Below are positions 14,117-19,606 of a stretch of 19,606 nucleotides of DNA, piece by piece. Below the pieces are notes generated by a model. It had not been told where the DNA came from and did no database searches. It saw nothing but the letters and a program-made list of their open reading frames with translations. This stretch comes from Deltaproteobacteria bacterium (lineage in GTDB: Bacteria; Desulfobacterota; Dissulfuribacteria; Dissulfuribacterales; QOAL01). Where the stretch lies: contig JALSKY010000088.1 in NCBI GenBank assembly GCA_026988585.1, positions 1 through 19,606 on the forward strand, in the 5' to 3' direction. The translations under genes were made by a program, and so were the position numbers. Position 1 is the first letter of the stretch, and each line of letters opens with the position of its first letter.

Positions 14117-15215
14117 AATACCACCTGCTGCTGTTCAGGACCTCTAGGCCATCCTCCCTTACCACAGCCATATTCTCAAGGCGAACACCGCCTCTGCCAG
14201 GCAGGTAGATGCCCGGTTCCACAGTTATCACCATTCCAGGCCGAAGATGGGTTCTGTTCCGAAAGGAGAGTGTTGGCATCTCATGCACCGCAATTCCGAC
14301 TCCATGTCCAAGAGAATGGACAAAAAAATCTCCATAGCCAGCATCCTGGATCACCTTTCTTGCAATCATATCAGCTGTCCTGGCAGAGATGCCCGGGGCA
14401 ATCCCGTTCTGGGCAGCGGCTTGTGCCCTCTTCACCACCATATATATATTCCTGAACTGATCATCAGGTTCACCAACAAAGAGAGTCCGTGTCATATCAG
14501 AACAGTAACCGTTCAGCCTGACCCCCATATCTATGATCACAGGCTCCCCTTCCCGTATTCTCCTGTCAGAGGGAACTGCATGGGGCAGGGCAGCATTGGG
14601 TCCAGAAGCAACTATTGGGGGAAAAGAGGGGCCATCCGCCCTGAGGTAGCAGCCTTCGAGCAACATGAAGGCCACCTCTTTCTCTGTCATTCCCTGCTTG
14701 ATCCTATCCCATATATCCTGGAGTATATCTTCAGCAACAGACACTGCAGATCTAATGGCATCGAGTTCCTGTTCATCCTTGATGGATCTCATGGTAACCA
14801 ATTTCTGGCCATAAGGCTTGAACTCCAGGTCTCCCAGGGCCGACCTGAGCCTTTGAAGAGTTTCGCAGGTGATGAAGGAGGGCTCGTAGGCAATCCTGTT
14901 TATCTTGGAATCTCCTGTAATCTCCAGTGCCTGCTTACAACCTTCCGCAAGCCCTTTTTTATAAACTATTAGCTGAAATCCCGCCGCCTCCTCCCGGGCC
15001 TGGAGCTGATACCTGCCGTCTGTCAACAAAAAATCTCGATGACGGGTTATAAGCAAGGCCCCTGAGGACTCATTTATTGCAGTGTCATGGGCAGAAAATC
15101 CGCTGAGATAAAACCGGTTCTCCTGACAGGTCACCAGAAGCCCATCCAGTCCTGCTGCTCCAAGAGATCTCCTGACCCTGGCAAGCCGTTTCTCCACCAT
15201 ATTGGCCTGAATCAT
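14100..15215 (-). CDS. M24 metallopeptidase, Xaa-Pro aminopeptidase/dipeptidase type
   Basis: With the ATG at 15215 (GGAAGGAA upstream) the enzyme has 371 residues: an N-terminal creatinase-like domain (about 8-135) and a pita-bread M24 catalytic domain (150-365). All five metal ligands are present: Asp229 and Asp240 in 'VIIDMGVRLNGYCSDMTRT', His304 in 'HSLGHGVGIAVHE', Glu334 in 'TVEPGIYL' and Glu347 in 'VRLEN'. His212 in 'PHAVPSDR' is also conserved. Family members are cytoplasmic and cleave the bond next to a proline with two metal ions. An in-frame extension upstream to 15362 lacks family similarity and was excluded. tatC follows with a 17-base overlap. Confidence 0.92.
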   Translation of the reverse strand: MIQANMVEKRLARVRRSLGAAGLDGLLVTCQENRFYLSGFSAHDTAINESSGALLITRHRDFLLTDGRYQLQAREEAAGFQLIVYKKGLAEGCKQALEITGDSKINRIAYEPSFITCETLQRLRSALGDLEFKPYGQKLVTMRSIKDEQELDAIRSAVSVAEDILQDIWDRIKQGMTEKEVAFMLLEGCYLRADGPSFPPIVASGPNAALPHAVPSDRRIREGEPVIIDMGVRLNGYCSDMTRTLFVGEPDDQFRNIYMVVKRAQAAAQNGIAPGISARTADMIARKVIQDAGYGDFFVHSLGHGVGIAVHEMPTLSFRNRTHLRPGMVITVEPGIYLPGRGGVRLENMAVVREDGLEVLNSSRWYYEFRA

Positions 15216-15352
15216 AACACCAATTCCTTCCGCTGTTTGACATTGGAAACATAGAGAAGCTAAATTTACCCCAAAAAGGAGGATTTGTCCTGAAAGAGAA
15301 GAGAAAAAAGGAGAGCTACGAATTGTATGGAATCTTTCAAAAAGACCTTTGT

Positions 15353-15383
15353 CAGGCAACACCTTGGATCAAGGTGCTGCCTG
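15353..15383 (-). terminator. Strong hairpin downstream of cheX, probable terminator or mRNA end
   Basis: A 13-bp stem with a 5-base loop lies 66 bases past the cheX stop. Read as minus-strand RNA all 13 positions can pair (one G-U); read as plus-strand RNA the same position is an A-C mismatch, which points to use on the minus strand. The T-run (TCTTTTT) follows only about 8 bases later, so it is not a textbook intrinsic terminator. The remaining gap to the peptidase start has no gene. Confidence 0.5.
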
Positions 15384-15448
15384 GTAACAGGAGGAGGAAG
15401 CAGAAACAGAAACTATCGGTACAGTTGCCCTTACAAACGGCTGATTCA

Positions 15449-15910
15449 TCAATCGTTGAAGGCCACTTCTACCACAAACCTTCCATTTGGGGTGCTGAAG
15501 GGGACAGCCAGCATGGGCCCGGTATTGATATGGGTAACAGAGTGATCCTTGCCCGCAACCACTGTAGGGGTGCCTGCCTGAAGAGAGACCCCCTGCCCTT
15601 CAAGCCGCCTTCTGGCATCTCCACATATCATGTTGGTCATCTCGCCCACCGCATCCTTGACCTCGTCATTGACCTCTTTTACCTCGTTACCAAAGAGATT
15701 CGCCACTACTGCGCAGATGGCAGGGGCCTCAAAGGAGATGGACATGGAGCCCTGAGCATCGCCAGTGATCCCGATTATGCCGGAAACATCACCAAAGGCC
15801 TTTGAGTCCTTCTTCAAAAAGGGTTTGCCTGGCTTGGCCTCTACCATTGCCATTGTCTTCAACACATTCACTGCCGCTTCCAAAAAAGGGTTAATTATCT
15901 TTGCATCCAC
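15449..15910 (-). CDS. cheX: CheX-type chemotaxis phosphatase
   Basis: This 153-residue protein belongs to the CheC/CheX/FliY phosphatase group, which removes phosphate from CheY. The active-site pair is Glu90 and Asn93 in 'VGEMTNMICGDAR', and there is only one such ExxN signature, as in CheX. Other family features are 'NPFLEAAVNVLKTM' at the N-terminus, 'GITGDAQGSMSISF' and the final 'VAFND'. It starts with GTG; GGAG lies 12 bases upstream. No other chemotaxis gene is adjacent, so it acts on CheY-like proteins encoded elsewhere. A sigma-28-like promoter upstream fits a flagellar regulon gene. Confidence 0.88.
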   Translation of the reverse strand: MDAKIINPFLEAAVNVLKTMAMVEAKPGKPFLKKDSKAFGDVSGIIGITGDAQGSMSISFEAPAICAVVANLFGNEVKEVNDEVKDAVGEMTNMICGDARRRLEGQGVSLQAGTPTVVAGKDHSVTHINTGPMLAVPFSTPNGRFVVEVAFND

Positions 15911-15974
15911 CTTGAAATGAATCTCCTTTTGAAATGATAATTTTGGGACCAGTACGCACCCAGTTCTGATTCAC

Positions 15975-16001
15975 TTTTCGGCAGAGATCCATTCCCTATT
16001 A
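15975..16001 (-). promoter_or_regulatory. Candidate sigma-28 (FliA) promoter of cheX
   Basis: On the minus strand TAAT (16001-15998), 15 bases, then GCCGAAAA (15982-15975) compare with the flagellar sigma factor consensus TAAA-N15-GCCGATAA: three of four and seven of eight bases match at the exact spacing. The start point would be near 15968, about 58 bases before the GTG. No convincing sigma-70 promoter competes with it in 15911-16088. Confidence 0.55.
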
Positions 16002-16088
16002 AACAAAAATTCAATCCTGCAAATGCAAATGAGGAAGCCATACCAAAATAGCAGGATGCAAATAGATGCCTGGAAAACCCATAGTAGA

Positions 16089-16898
16089 TCAGTCAACCTC
16101 AATCTGCTCAAAGGGAGCTACCTGTTCCCGAATCTCCAGGTCACCAAGACCAAACAGGGTCTTTTTCAACCAGTTCATGGAGAGTTCCAGGGCTGCCAGG
16201 TCATCCTCTTTCACTCTTTCCACAAGTTCATCAGGCACAACATAGATCTCAAGAAATTTGCTGTTGAAAACGAACCTTCGAAAGGCATCGATGTTATAAC
16301 TGGCCATAAAAAACATCTCCAGGGTCTTGGGAGGTATATTCACGAAAGGGCCCAGACTCTTTCTCTTGAGAATGATCTCGATCCATCCGGCATTGTGTAC
16401 ATCATATTCAGGAATACCCTGGCATTCACGCCATTCAGCAATGGTCATCTCCTGGCCGGTATCATGGCCCAGGCAGACAGGTTCCTTTACCAGGGCAAAA
16501 AAGTTCTCATTGTCTGCAAGGTCGCTATTATGAAAAAGCCCTGCTGCAATGGGATAGTAACGACATGCCAAGGGTCTGTCCCCATAGATGGAGCATCCCT
16601 CCTCATCACTGAGAAAGGGACAGATCATGTTTTCTTCATCCAGGGGTTTCATAACCGGGATGGGGAGGTCTGATTGTTCCACCTTGCCAGGCAATGTATA
16701 GATCCGGATAAACTCATCAGAAGATAGGCCCAGCCTCTTTTTCAGACGGATTATATCGTAAGGTGTCAGTGAGATATTGTTGGTGCGGCAACACTTGGTA
16801 AAACAGGCCAGTTCCTTGTCACATGAAAAACAGAATTTGCTGCTGAGATCAAGCCTTACTGGCACTACCGGTTGGGGATAATCCTTTGGAGCATACAT
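16089..16898 (-). CDS. YkgJ-type cysteine-cluster (putative Zn/Fe-binding) protein
   Basis: A 269-residue cytoplasmic protein with the YkgJ pattern: 'FCFSCDKELACFTKCC' at 22-37 (Cys23, 26, 32, 36, 37), 'CPFL' (Cys93), 'GCSIYGDRPLACRYYP' (Cys102, Cys112), and further Cys142 and Cys159. Family members are thought to bind zinc or an iron-sulfur cluster and are often seen near methylation or flagellar genes; the biochemical role is not established. The C-terminal 100 residues hold no motif I recognise and make the protein longer than minimal YkgJ proteins. AGGTGG precedes the ATG. It is divergent from the short-chain dehydrogenase gene. Confidence 0.85.
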   Translation of the reverse strand: MYAPKDYPQPVVPVRLDLSSKFCFSCDKELACFTKCCRTNNISLTPYDIIRLKKRLGLSSDEFIRIYTLPGKVEQSDLPIPVMKPLDEENMICPFLSDEEGCSIYGDRPLACRYYPIAAGLFHNSDLADNENFFALVKEPVCLGHDTGQEMTIAEWRECQGIPEYDVHNAGWIEIILKRKSLGPFVNIPPKTLEMFFMASYNIDAFRRFVFNSKFLEIYVVPDELVERVKEDDLAALELSMNWLKKTLFGLGDLEIREQVAPFEQIEVD

Positions 16899-17003
16899 TG
16901 AACCACCTCTTTCAACAGATTTTTGCTGTTATTATGCCCTGGCCCAATAGACCACAACAGATCAGTCATAACGGAAAACGATAGGACCAGATACAGCCAG
17001 CAG

Positions 17004-17063
17004 TTGCTCAATATATCCCCTTTTGATTATAAAATAAACGGATCAGAAGGAGATTGCTCAATA
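17004..17063 (+). promoter_or_regulatory. Candidate promoter of the SDR gene with paired direct repeats
   Basis: TTGCTC (17004-17009), an 18-base spacer and TATAAA (17028-17033) form a possible promoter. The ten bases TTGCTCAATA occur at 17004-17013, covering the -35, and again at 17054-17063, exactly 50 bases later and downstream of the likely start. Equal phasing on the helix suggests a looping operator pair, though this is an inference. Confidence 0.35.
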
Positions 17064-17121
17064 CCCGGTACCACCGACAGACAGAAGATGTTGAAAAAGG
17101 AAGAGGGGAAAGGGTTGGATC

Positions 17122-18000
17122 ATGTCAGAACAGAGAAAGGTTGCCATAGTCGCCGGCGCCATAAGAGGTATAGGCCTTGGAATAGCCGCATCCCTTGCCA
17201 GCAAGGGAGTCAACACACTGCTACTCTATTACGACTGGTTGGAGCAACTGCCGGAGATGCAGGCTGTCATGGAGGAGTCGTGCAGCAAGAGCGGTGCCCA
17301 GTATCATGCCATCTCTGCAGATCTCCGCAATCGAAAAGATGCAGAAATGGTCGCTGACAAGGCAATATCTCTATGGAACAGGGCAGATATACTCATAAAC
17401 AACATAGAACGCGGTGGTTGGCCCATTGTCCATGGCCCATATACACCTGAACAGTGGGACCTGGAATTTCAGACCACTGTAACGGCCAAATGGAACCTGT
17501 TCAATGCCCTGCTCCCTCATCTCAAAAGAGGTGGTTCCGGTTCTGTGATAAACATCTCTTCCATTGCTGCCGAGGTCGGAAGGGCCGGGCCAGCCGCCCC
17601 TGTATTCAACGACTGCTACAGCCTGTCAAACAGGGCGATCAGGTCCTTGACCAGGCAGTGGGCCAGAGAGGCAGCGCCAGAGGTCAGAGTAAATGAGCTG
17701 ATGCTGGGTTTTTTCGAAACCAGGCATGGTCCCGGAACCAGGGGGTGGAGCCTTCTCTCACCACAGGAACAGCAGGCAATTATAGACCATACACTGCTGG
17801 GCAGAACAGGTGTAATAGAAGAGATCATAGATGCCGTTAATTTTCTCGTATTCAATGCCGGATTCATCACAGGCACGTCCATCCTCATAGATGGCGGCTA
17901 TCTAATAGGCGGTGAAAAAGCAGAAGAAATGCCTGAGGGAGTTGTAAAACCTGGCGAACCTACCTTCGGCGGCAAGATTCCGCCAGCAGGGAAACGATGA
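17122..18000 (+). CDS. Short-chain dehydrogenase/reductase-like protein with altered catalytic site
   Basis: This 292-residue protein has a clear SDR Rossmann fold: 'GAIRGIG' at 12-18, Asp67 in 'SADLRN', 'NN' at 93-94 (NNIE in place of NNAG), 'SVINISSIAAEVG' with Ser147, Tyr166 in 'CYSLSN', and 'FITGTSILIDGGY' at 248-260. It resembles FabG-type 3-oxoacyl reductases overall. In the active site the lysine of YxxxK is Asn170, and the asparagine of the tetrad seems to be Thr121. A tail of about 30 residues after DGGY, rich in Gly, Pro and Glu, is unusual for the family. It may be an enzyme with a changed mechanism or a binding protein. A purine-rich GGGGAAAGGG precedes the ATG. Confidence 0.88.
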   Translation: MSEQRKVAIVAGAIRGIGLGIAASLASKGVNTLLLYYDWLEQLPEMQAVMEESCSKSGAQYHAISADLRNRKDAEMVADKAISLWNRADILINNIERGGWPIVHGPYTPEQWDLEFQTTVTAKWNLFNALLPHLKRGGSGSVINISSIAAEVGRAGPAAPVFNDCYSLSNRAIRSLTRQWAREAAPEVRVNELMLGFFETRHGPGTRGWSLLSPQEQQAIIDHTLLGRTGVIEEIIDAVNFLVFNAGFITGTSILIDGGYLIGGEKAEEMPEGVVKPGEPTFGGKIPPAGKR

Positions 18001-18055
18001 GATATCGCTCTATTCCCGGCTCGTTTCAGGATCTCATGCGGGGGATCAAGGCACT

Positions 18056-18089
18056 AAAAAAAATGCTGTATCACAGGAAAGGCTCCTGT
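18056..18089 (-). terminator. Probable terminator after the crcB-DUF190 operon
   Basis: On the minus strand ACAGGA and TCCTGT form a 6-bp stem with a 5-base loop, beginning at the DUF190 stop codon. Nine bases later comes a run of eight T (18063-18056), with a small CTGT/ACAG pairing in between. This is an imperfect intrinsic terminator, but nothing better lies nearby. Confidence 0.45.
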
Positions 18090-18430
18090 TACGCCTCACC
18101 TTCAAATCTCTTCACCATCTCTGTATCTGAAAGAATAACCATCCCCTTTTTGACGATCTCCATGATATCTTTCAGAACGGCCTCGATCTTCTCCTCCATG
18201 TCCACCACTTCTATCTTCAAGGGCAGATCCTCTGTCAGCCTCAGCACTGATGCTGAGTGCATCTTCCTGTCTCCTCCATAACCTGCAGCCCCCTTGAACA
18301 GGGTAGCCCCTGCAACCCCCTTCTCCATGAGAAGATCCAGGACCGCCTGATAGGCAGCTCTGCCCTGATACTTGGTGTTGTCATCCAGATATATGGTCAT
18401 CTTTTTTGCTGGGATACGCTTGATGTACAT
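18089..18430 (-). CDS. DUF190 family protein
   Basis: The 113-residue protein matches DUF190, small PII-like alpha/beta proteins. Visible motifs are 'NTKYQGRAAYQAVLDLLMEKGVAGATLFKGAAGYGG' in two parts, then 'LRLTEDLPLKIEVVD' and 'EEKIEAVL'. DUF190 genes are frequently adjacent to crcB, and here the gene follows crcB on the same strand after 79 bases, so a role in fluoride or ion homeostasis or in nucleotide-dependent regulation of the channel is inferred. Its function is not known experimentally to me. AGGGAG lies 13 bases before the ATG. An internal ATG at residue 11 is possible, though 'RIPAKKMTIY' aligns with the usual N-terminal strand. Confidence 0.85.
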   Translation of the reverse strand: MYIKRIPAKKMTIYLDDNTKYQGRAAYQAVLDLLMEKGVAGATLFKGAAGYGGDRKMHSASVLRLTEDLPLKIEVVDMEEKIEAVLKDIMEIVKKGMVILSDTEMVKRFEGEA

Positions 18431-18509
18431 GGCTAACCGATAACTCCCTACTTTTTACTGTTGTTCCGATTACATCCTTGCCAAACCTTTGGAGAAAATC
18501 ATTATTCAT

Positions 18510-18884
18510 TCAGAAGGCCCGAGACAGCATCACTCCCAGCCTGACTGCCAGATAGGAGACCAAAAGATTTGCGGCAACATTCAAAAAGGCCAGGTGCCAC
18601 TGGGCATCTCTGAACAACATATCGGTTTCAAAGGCAAATGTCGAAAAGGTGGTGAAGGATCCCAGGAATCCTATGGCAAAAAACAGCCTCCAGGGCGGGG
18701 CAATAAGCAGACGCTCCAGGGCAAGTCCCAAAAACAGGGCAAGCAGAAAACTGCCTGCAACATTAACGAAAAGTGTCCCGTATGGGAATCCACTTCCCAA
18801 CCTCGCAGCCGCCCAGTCTGCTACGAGATATCGGCTGATGGCCCCAAAAAACCCACCTGCTCCAACCAGAACTAATTTTTCCAT
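18510..18884 (-). CDS. crcB: Fluoride ion channel CrcB/Fluc
   Basis: A 124-residue membrane protein with four hydrophobic segments and all Fluc landmarks: 'GGFFGAISRYL' at 10-20, 'PYGTLFVNVAGSFLLA' at 34-49 with the pore Asn41, and 'GFLGSFTTFSTFAFET' at 72-87, which holds the central sodium site and the phenylalanine box. Dual-topology dimers export toxic fluoride through the inner membrane. As a single gene it would form a homodimer. The ATG has only a weak AGGT 12 bases upstream. A nested inverted repeat lies upstream, but it does not match the conserved sequence of the fluoride riboswitch. Confidence 0.94.
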   Translation of the reverse strand: MEKLVLVGAGGFFGAISRYLVADWAAARLGSGFPYGTLFVNVAGSFLLALFLGLALERLLIAPPWRLFFAIGFLGSFTTFSTFAFETDMLFRDAQWHLAFLNVAANLLVSYLAVRLGVMLSRAF

Positions 18885-18924
18885 AGCAACAATTTACCTG
18901 CCTTATAACATATTCATGACAGAA

Positions 18925-18958
18925 ATGGCCTGCCAAACTCGACAAAAATGTCGGCCAT
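18925..18958. repeat. Nested inverted repeats upstream of crcB
   Basis: Outer arms ATGGC (18925-18929) and GCCAT (18954-18958) enclose an inner hairpin CGACA/TGTCG (18940-18953). The block sits 41 bases before the crcB ATG and is flanked by a run of eight A (18961-18968). Either strand could fold. It may be an RNA element of crcB or a protein binding site between two divergent genes. Confidence 0.4.
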
Positions 18959-19003
18959 CCAAAAAAAAGGGAATAGGAGTTCAGCATAAACCACTACGGA
19001 GGC

Positions 19004-19031
19004 AGATGACAAGAGAGTGAGAGATGACAAG
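19004..19031. repeat. Direct repeats AGATGACAAG, 18-base period
   Basis: Exact ten-base copies at 19004-19013 and 19022-19031 lie about 91 and 73 bases before the transcription start predicted from the sigma-54-like promoter. That is a plausible place for an activator binding site. Nothing else ties them to a known regulator. Confidence 0.35.
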
Positions 19032-19068
19032 CAGATTTCCATGGAATATATTGGTCAGATCTTTACAG

Positions 19069-19084
19069 AGGCACAGTTGTTGCT
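19069..19084 (+). promoter_or_regulatory. Candidate sigma-54 promoter of the OmpA-family lipoprotein gene
   Basis: AGGCACAGTTGTTGCT matches the -24/-12 consensus TGGCACG-N4-TTGCW except for the first T and the G before the spacer. GG (19070-19071) and GC (19082-19083) are exactly 10 bases apart. The start point would be near 19095, about 33 bases before the ATG, which leaves room for the good ribosome binding site AAAGGAGGA. Confidence 0.5.
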
Positions 19085-19127
19085 TAATGCTTCATGTTCA
19101 CTGAGCGAAAAAAGGAGGATAGGAAAA

Positions 19128-19606
19128 ATGTTACGAATCACTGCACTAGTTATAATAGTAGCTCTCATGTTGGCAGGATGTGCTCAACCACCTACAAAGA
19201 CCCAGCAAGGCGCAGTTTACGGCGCTGCTGCAGGAGCTGCTACCGGGGCAATCATTGGCCAGGCAATAGGCCATAATACCGACTCAACCCTTGGAGGCGC
19301 TGCAATCGGAGCAGCCATAGGTGGCTTGGCAGGCGCAGGTATCGGCAGATACATGGACCAGCAGGAACAGGCCTTGCGGGATGCGATGGGTGCATCTCAG
19401 GCAGCCTCCATCCAGAGGCAGGGTGATACCATAGCGATAACCTTCAAGGGAGACGTGCTGTTCGATGTCAACTCCTCTATACTAAAGCCTGGTGCATATT
19501 CCGAGATCGACAGGGTAGCCAGGGTACTGGCGCAATATCCACAGACCCGGATCAGGGTGGAGGGACATACAGACAGTACCGGCTCTGAGGAGTACAACCT
19601 CAGACT
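19128..19606 (+). CDS. OmpA-family lipoprotein with glycine-zipper domain, YiaD-like (3' end outside window)
   Basis: The frame starts at ATG 19128 behind AAAGGAGGA and stays open to the window end (159 complete codons). A lipoprotein signal ends in 'LAGC' with the lipidated Cys18; Ala follows, so outer-membrane sorting is expected. Residues about 28-75 are a glycine/alanine-rich zipper ('GAAAGAATGAIIGQAIG', 'GGAAIGAAIGGLAGAGIG') that can span or insert in a membrane. An OmpA C-terminal peptidoglycan-binding domain begins near residue 97 ('DTIAITFKGDVLFDVNSSIL') and includes 'VEGHTDSTGSEEYNLR'. Such proteins tie the outer membrane to the cell wall. Confidence 0.93.
   Translation, partial: MLRITALVIIVALMLAGCAQPPTKTQQGAVYGAAAGAATGAIIGQAIGHNTDSTLGGAAIGAAIGGLAGAGIGRYMDQQEQALRDAMGASQAASIQRQGDTIAITFKGDVLFDVNSSILKPGAYSEIDRVARVLAQYPQTRIRVEGHTDSTGSEEYNLR

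Noticed and set aside
15216..15362. N-terminal extension of the M24 peptidase by 49 residues
   Set aside because: No family similarity, and a good ribosome binding site supports the start at 15215.
17991..18027. Inverted repeat GAAACGA/TCGTTTC across the SDR stop codon
   Set aside because: The 23-base loop and absence of a following T-run make a terminator unlikely; a 7-base repeat can occur by chance.
18961..19020. GGCAGATGAC on the plus strand, similar to the 3' segment of the fluoride riboswitch
   Set aside because: The matching 5' segment and the following CCUAC are missing, and it lies on the strand opposite to crcB.
19024..19104. 26-codon open frame starting ATGACAAGC before the lipoprotein gene
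   Set aside because: It has no clear ribosome binding site, runs through the predicted promoter and shows low-quality composition with no family resemblance.

Overview
The window reads as chromosomal DNA of a motile, Gram-negative bacterium, most likely a member of the Desulfobacterota (the former deltaproteobacteria). That placement is an inference from gene content: an outer membrane (TonB-dependent receptor, OmpA-type lipoprotein), the order rpsA-sppA-ihfB, a shortened YchF-type GTPase, a CheX phosphatase and a YkgJ-type cysteine-cluster protein. No rRNA, tRNA, CRISPR array, insertion sequence or prophage gene was seen.

Layout. Bases 1-1971 (+): the 3' end of an EF-G gene, a MogA/MoaB molybdopterin adenylyltransferase and a divergent YchF-like GTPase. 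Bases 2049-8407 (-): a tightly packed operon read from right to left, TonB-dependent receptor, YfiR-family periplasmic protein, CHASE8 hybrid histidine kinase ending in receiver and HPt domains, and a PEBP (YbhB/YbcL) protein. A possible 44-residue membrane peptide follows. Bases 8710-11814 (-): ribosomal protein S1, signal peptide peptidase SppA and an IHF-beta/HU-like protein, with a good promoter before rpsA. Bases 12136-13308 (+): an iron-type alcohol dehydrogenase whose end overlaps the end of tatC. Bases 13277-15215 (-): an M24 Xaa-Pro-type aminopeptidase and tatC, overlapping by 17 bases. Bases 15449-15910 (-): cheX, with a flagellar sigma-28-like promoter. Bases 16089-16898 (-): a YkgJ-type protein, divergent from a short-chain dehydrogenase (17122-18000, +). 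Bases 18089-18884 (-): a fluoride channel gene crcB followed by a DUF190 gene. Bases 19128-19606 (+): the start of an OmpA-family lipoprotein behind a sigma-54-like promoter.

The most interesting unit is the operon at 2245-8407. A receptor in the outer membrane, a periplasmic YfiR-like protein and an inner-membrane kinase carrying the CHASE8 sensor of YfiN-type proteins are encoded in spatial order. This suggests a signalling line from the cell surface to a phosphorelay, with a Raf-kinase-inhibitor-like (PEBP) protein added at the end. Other points of interest are a short-chain dehydrogenase that has lost its catalytic lysine, the two alternative-sigma promoters, and a crcB gene with a nested inverted repeat but no recognisable fluoride riboswitch.
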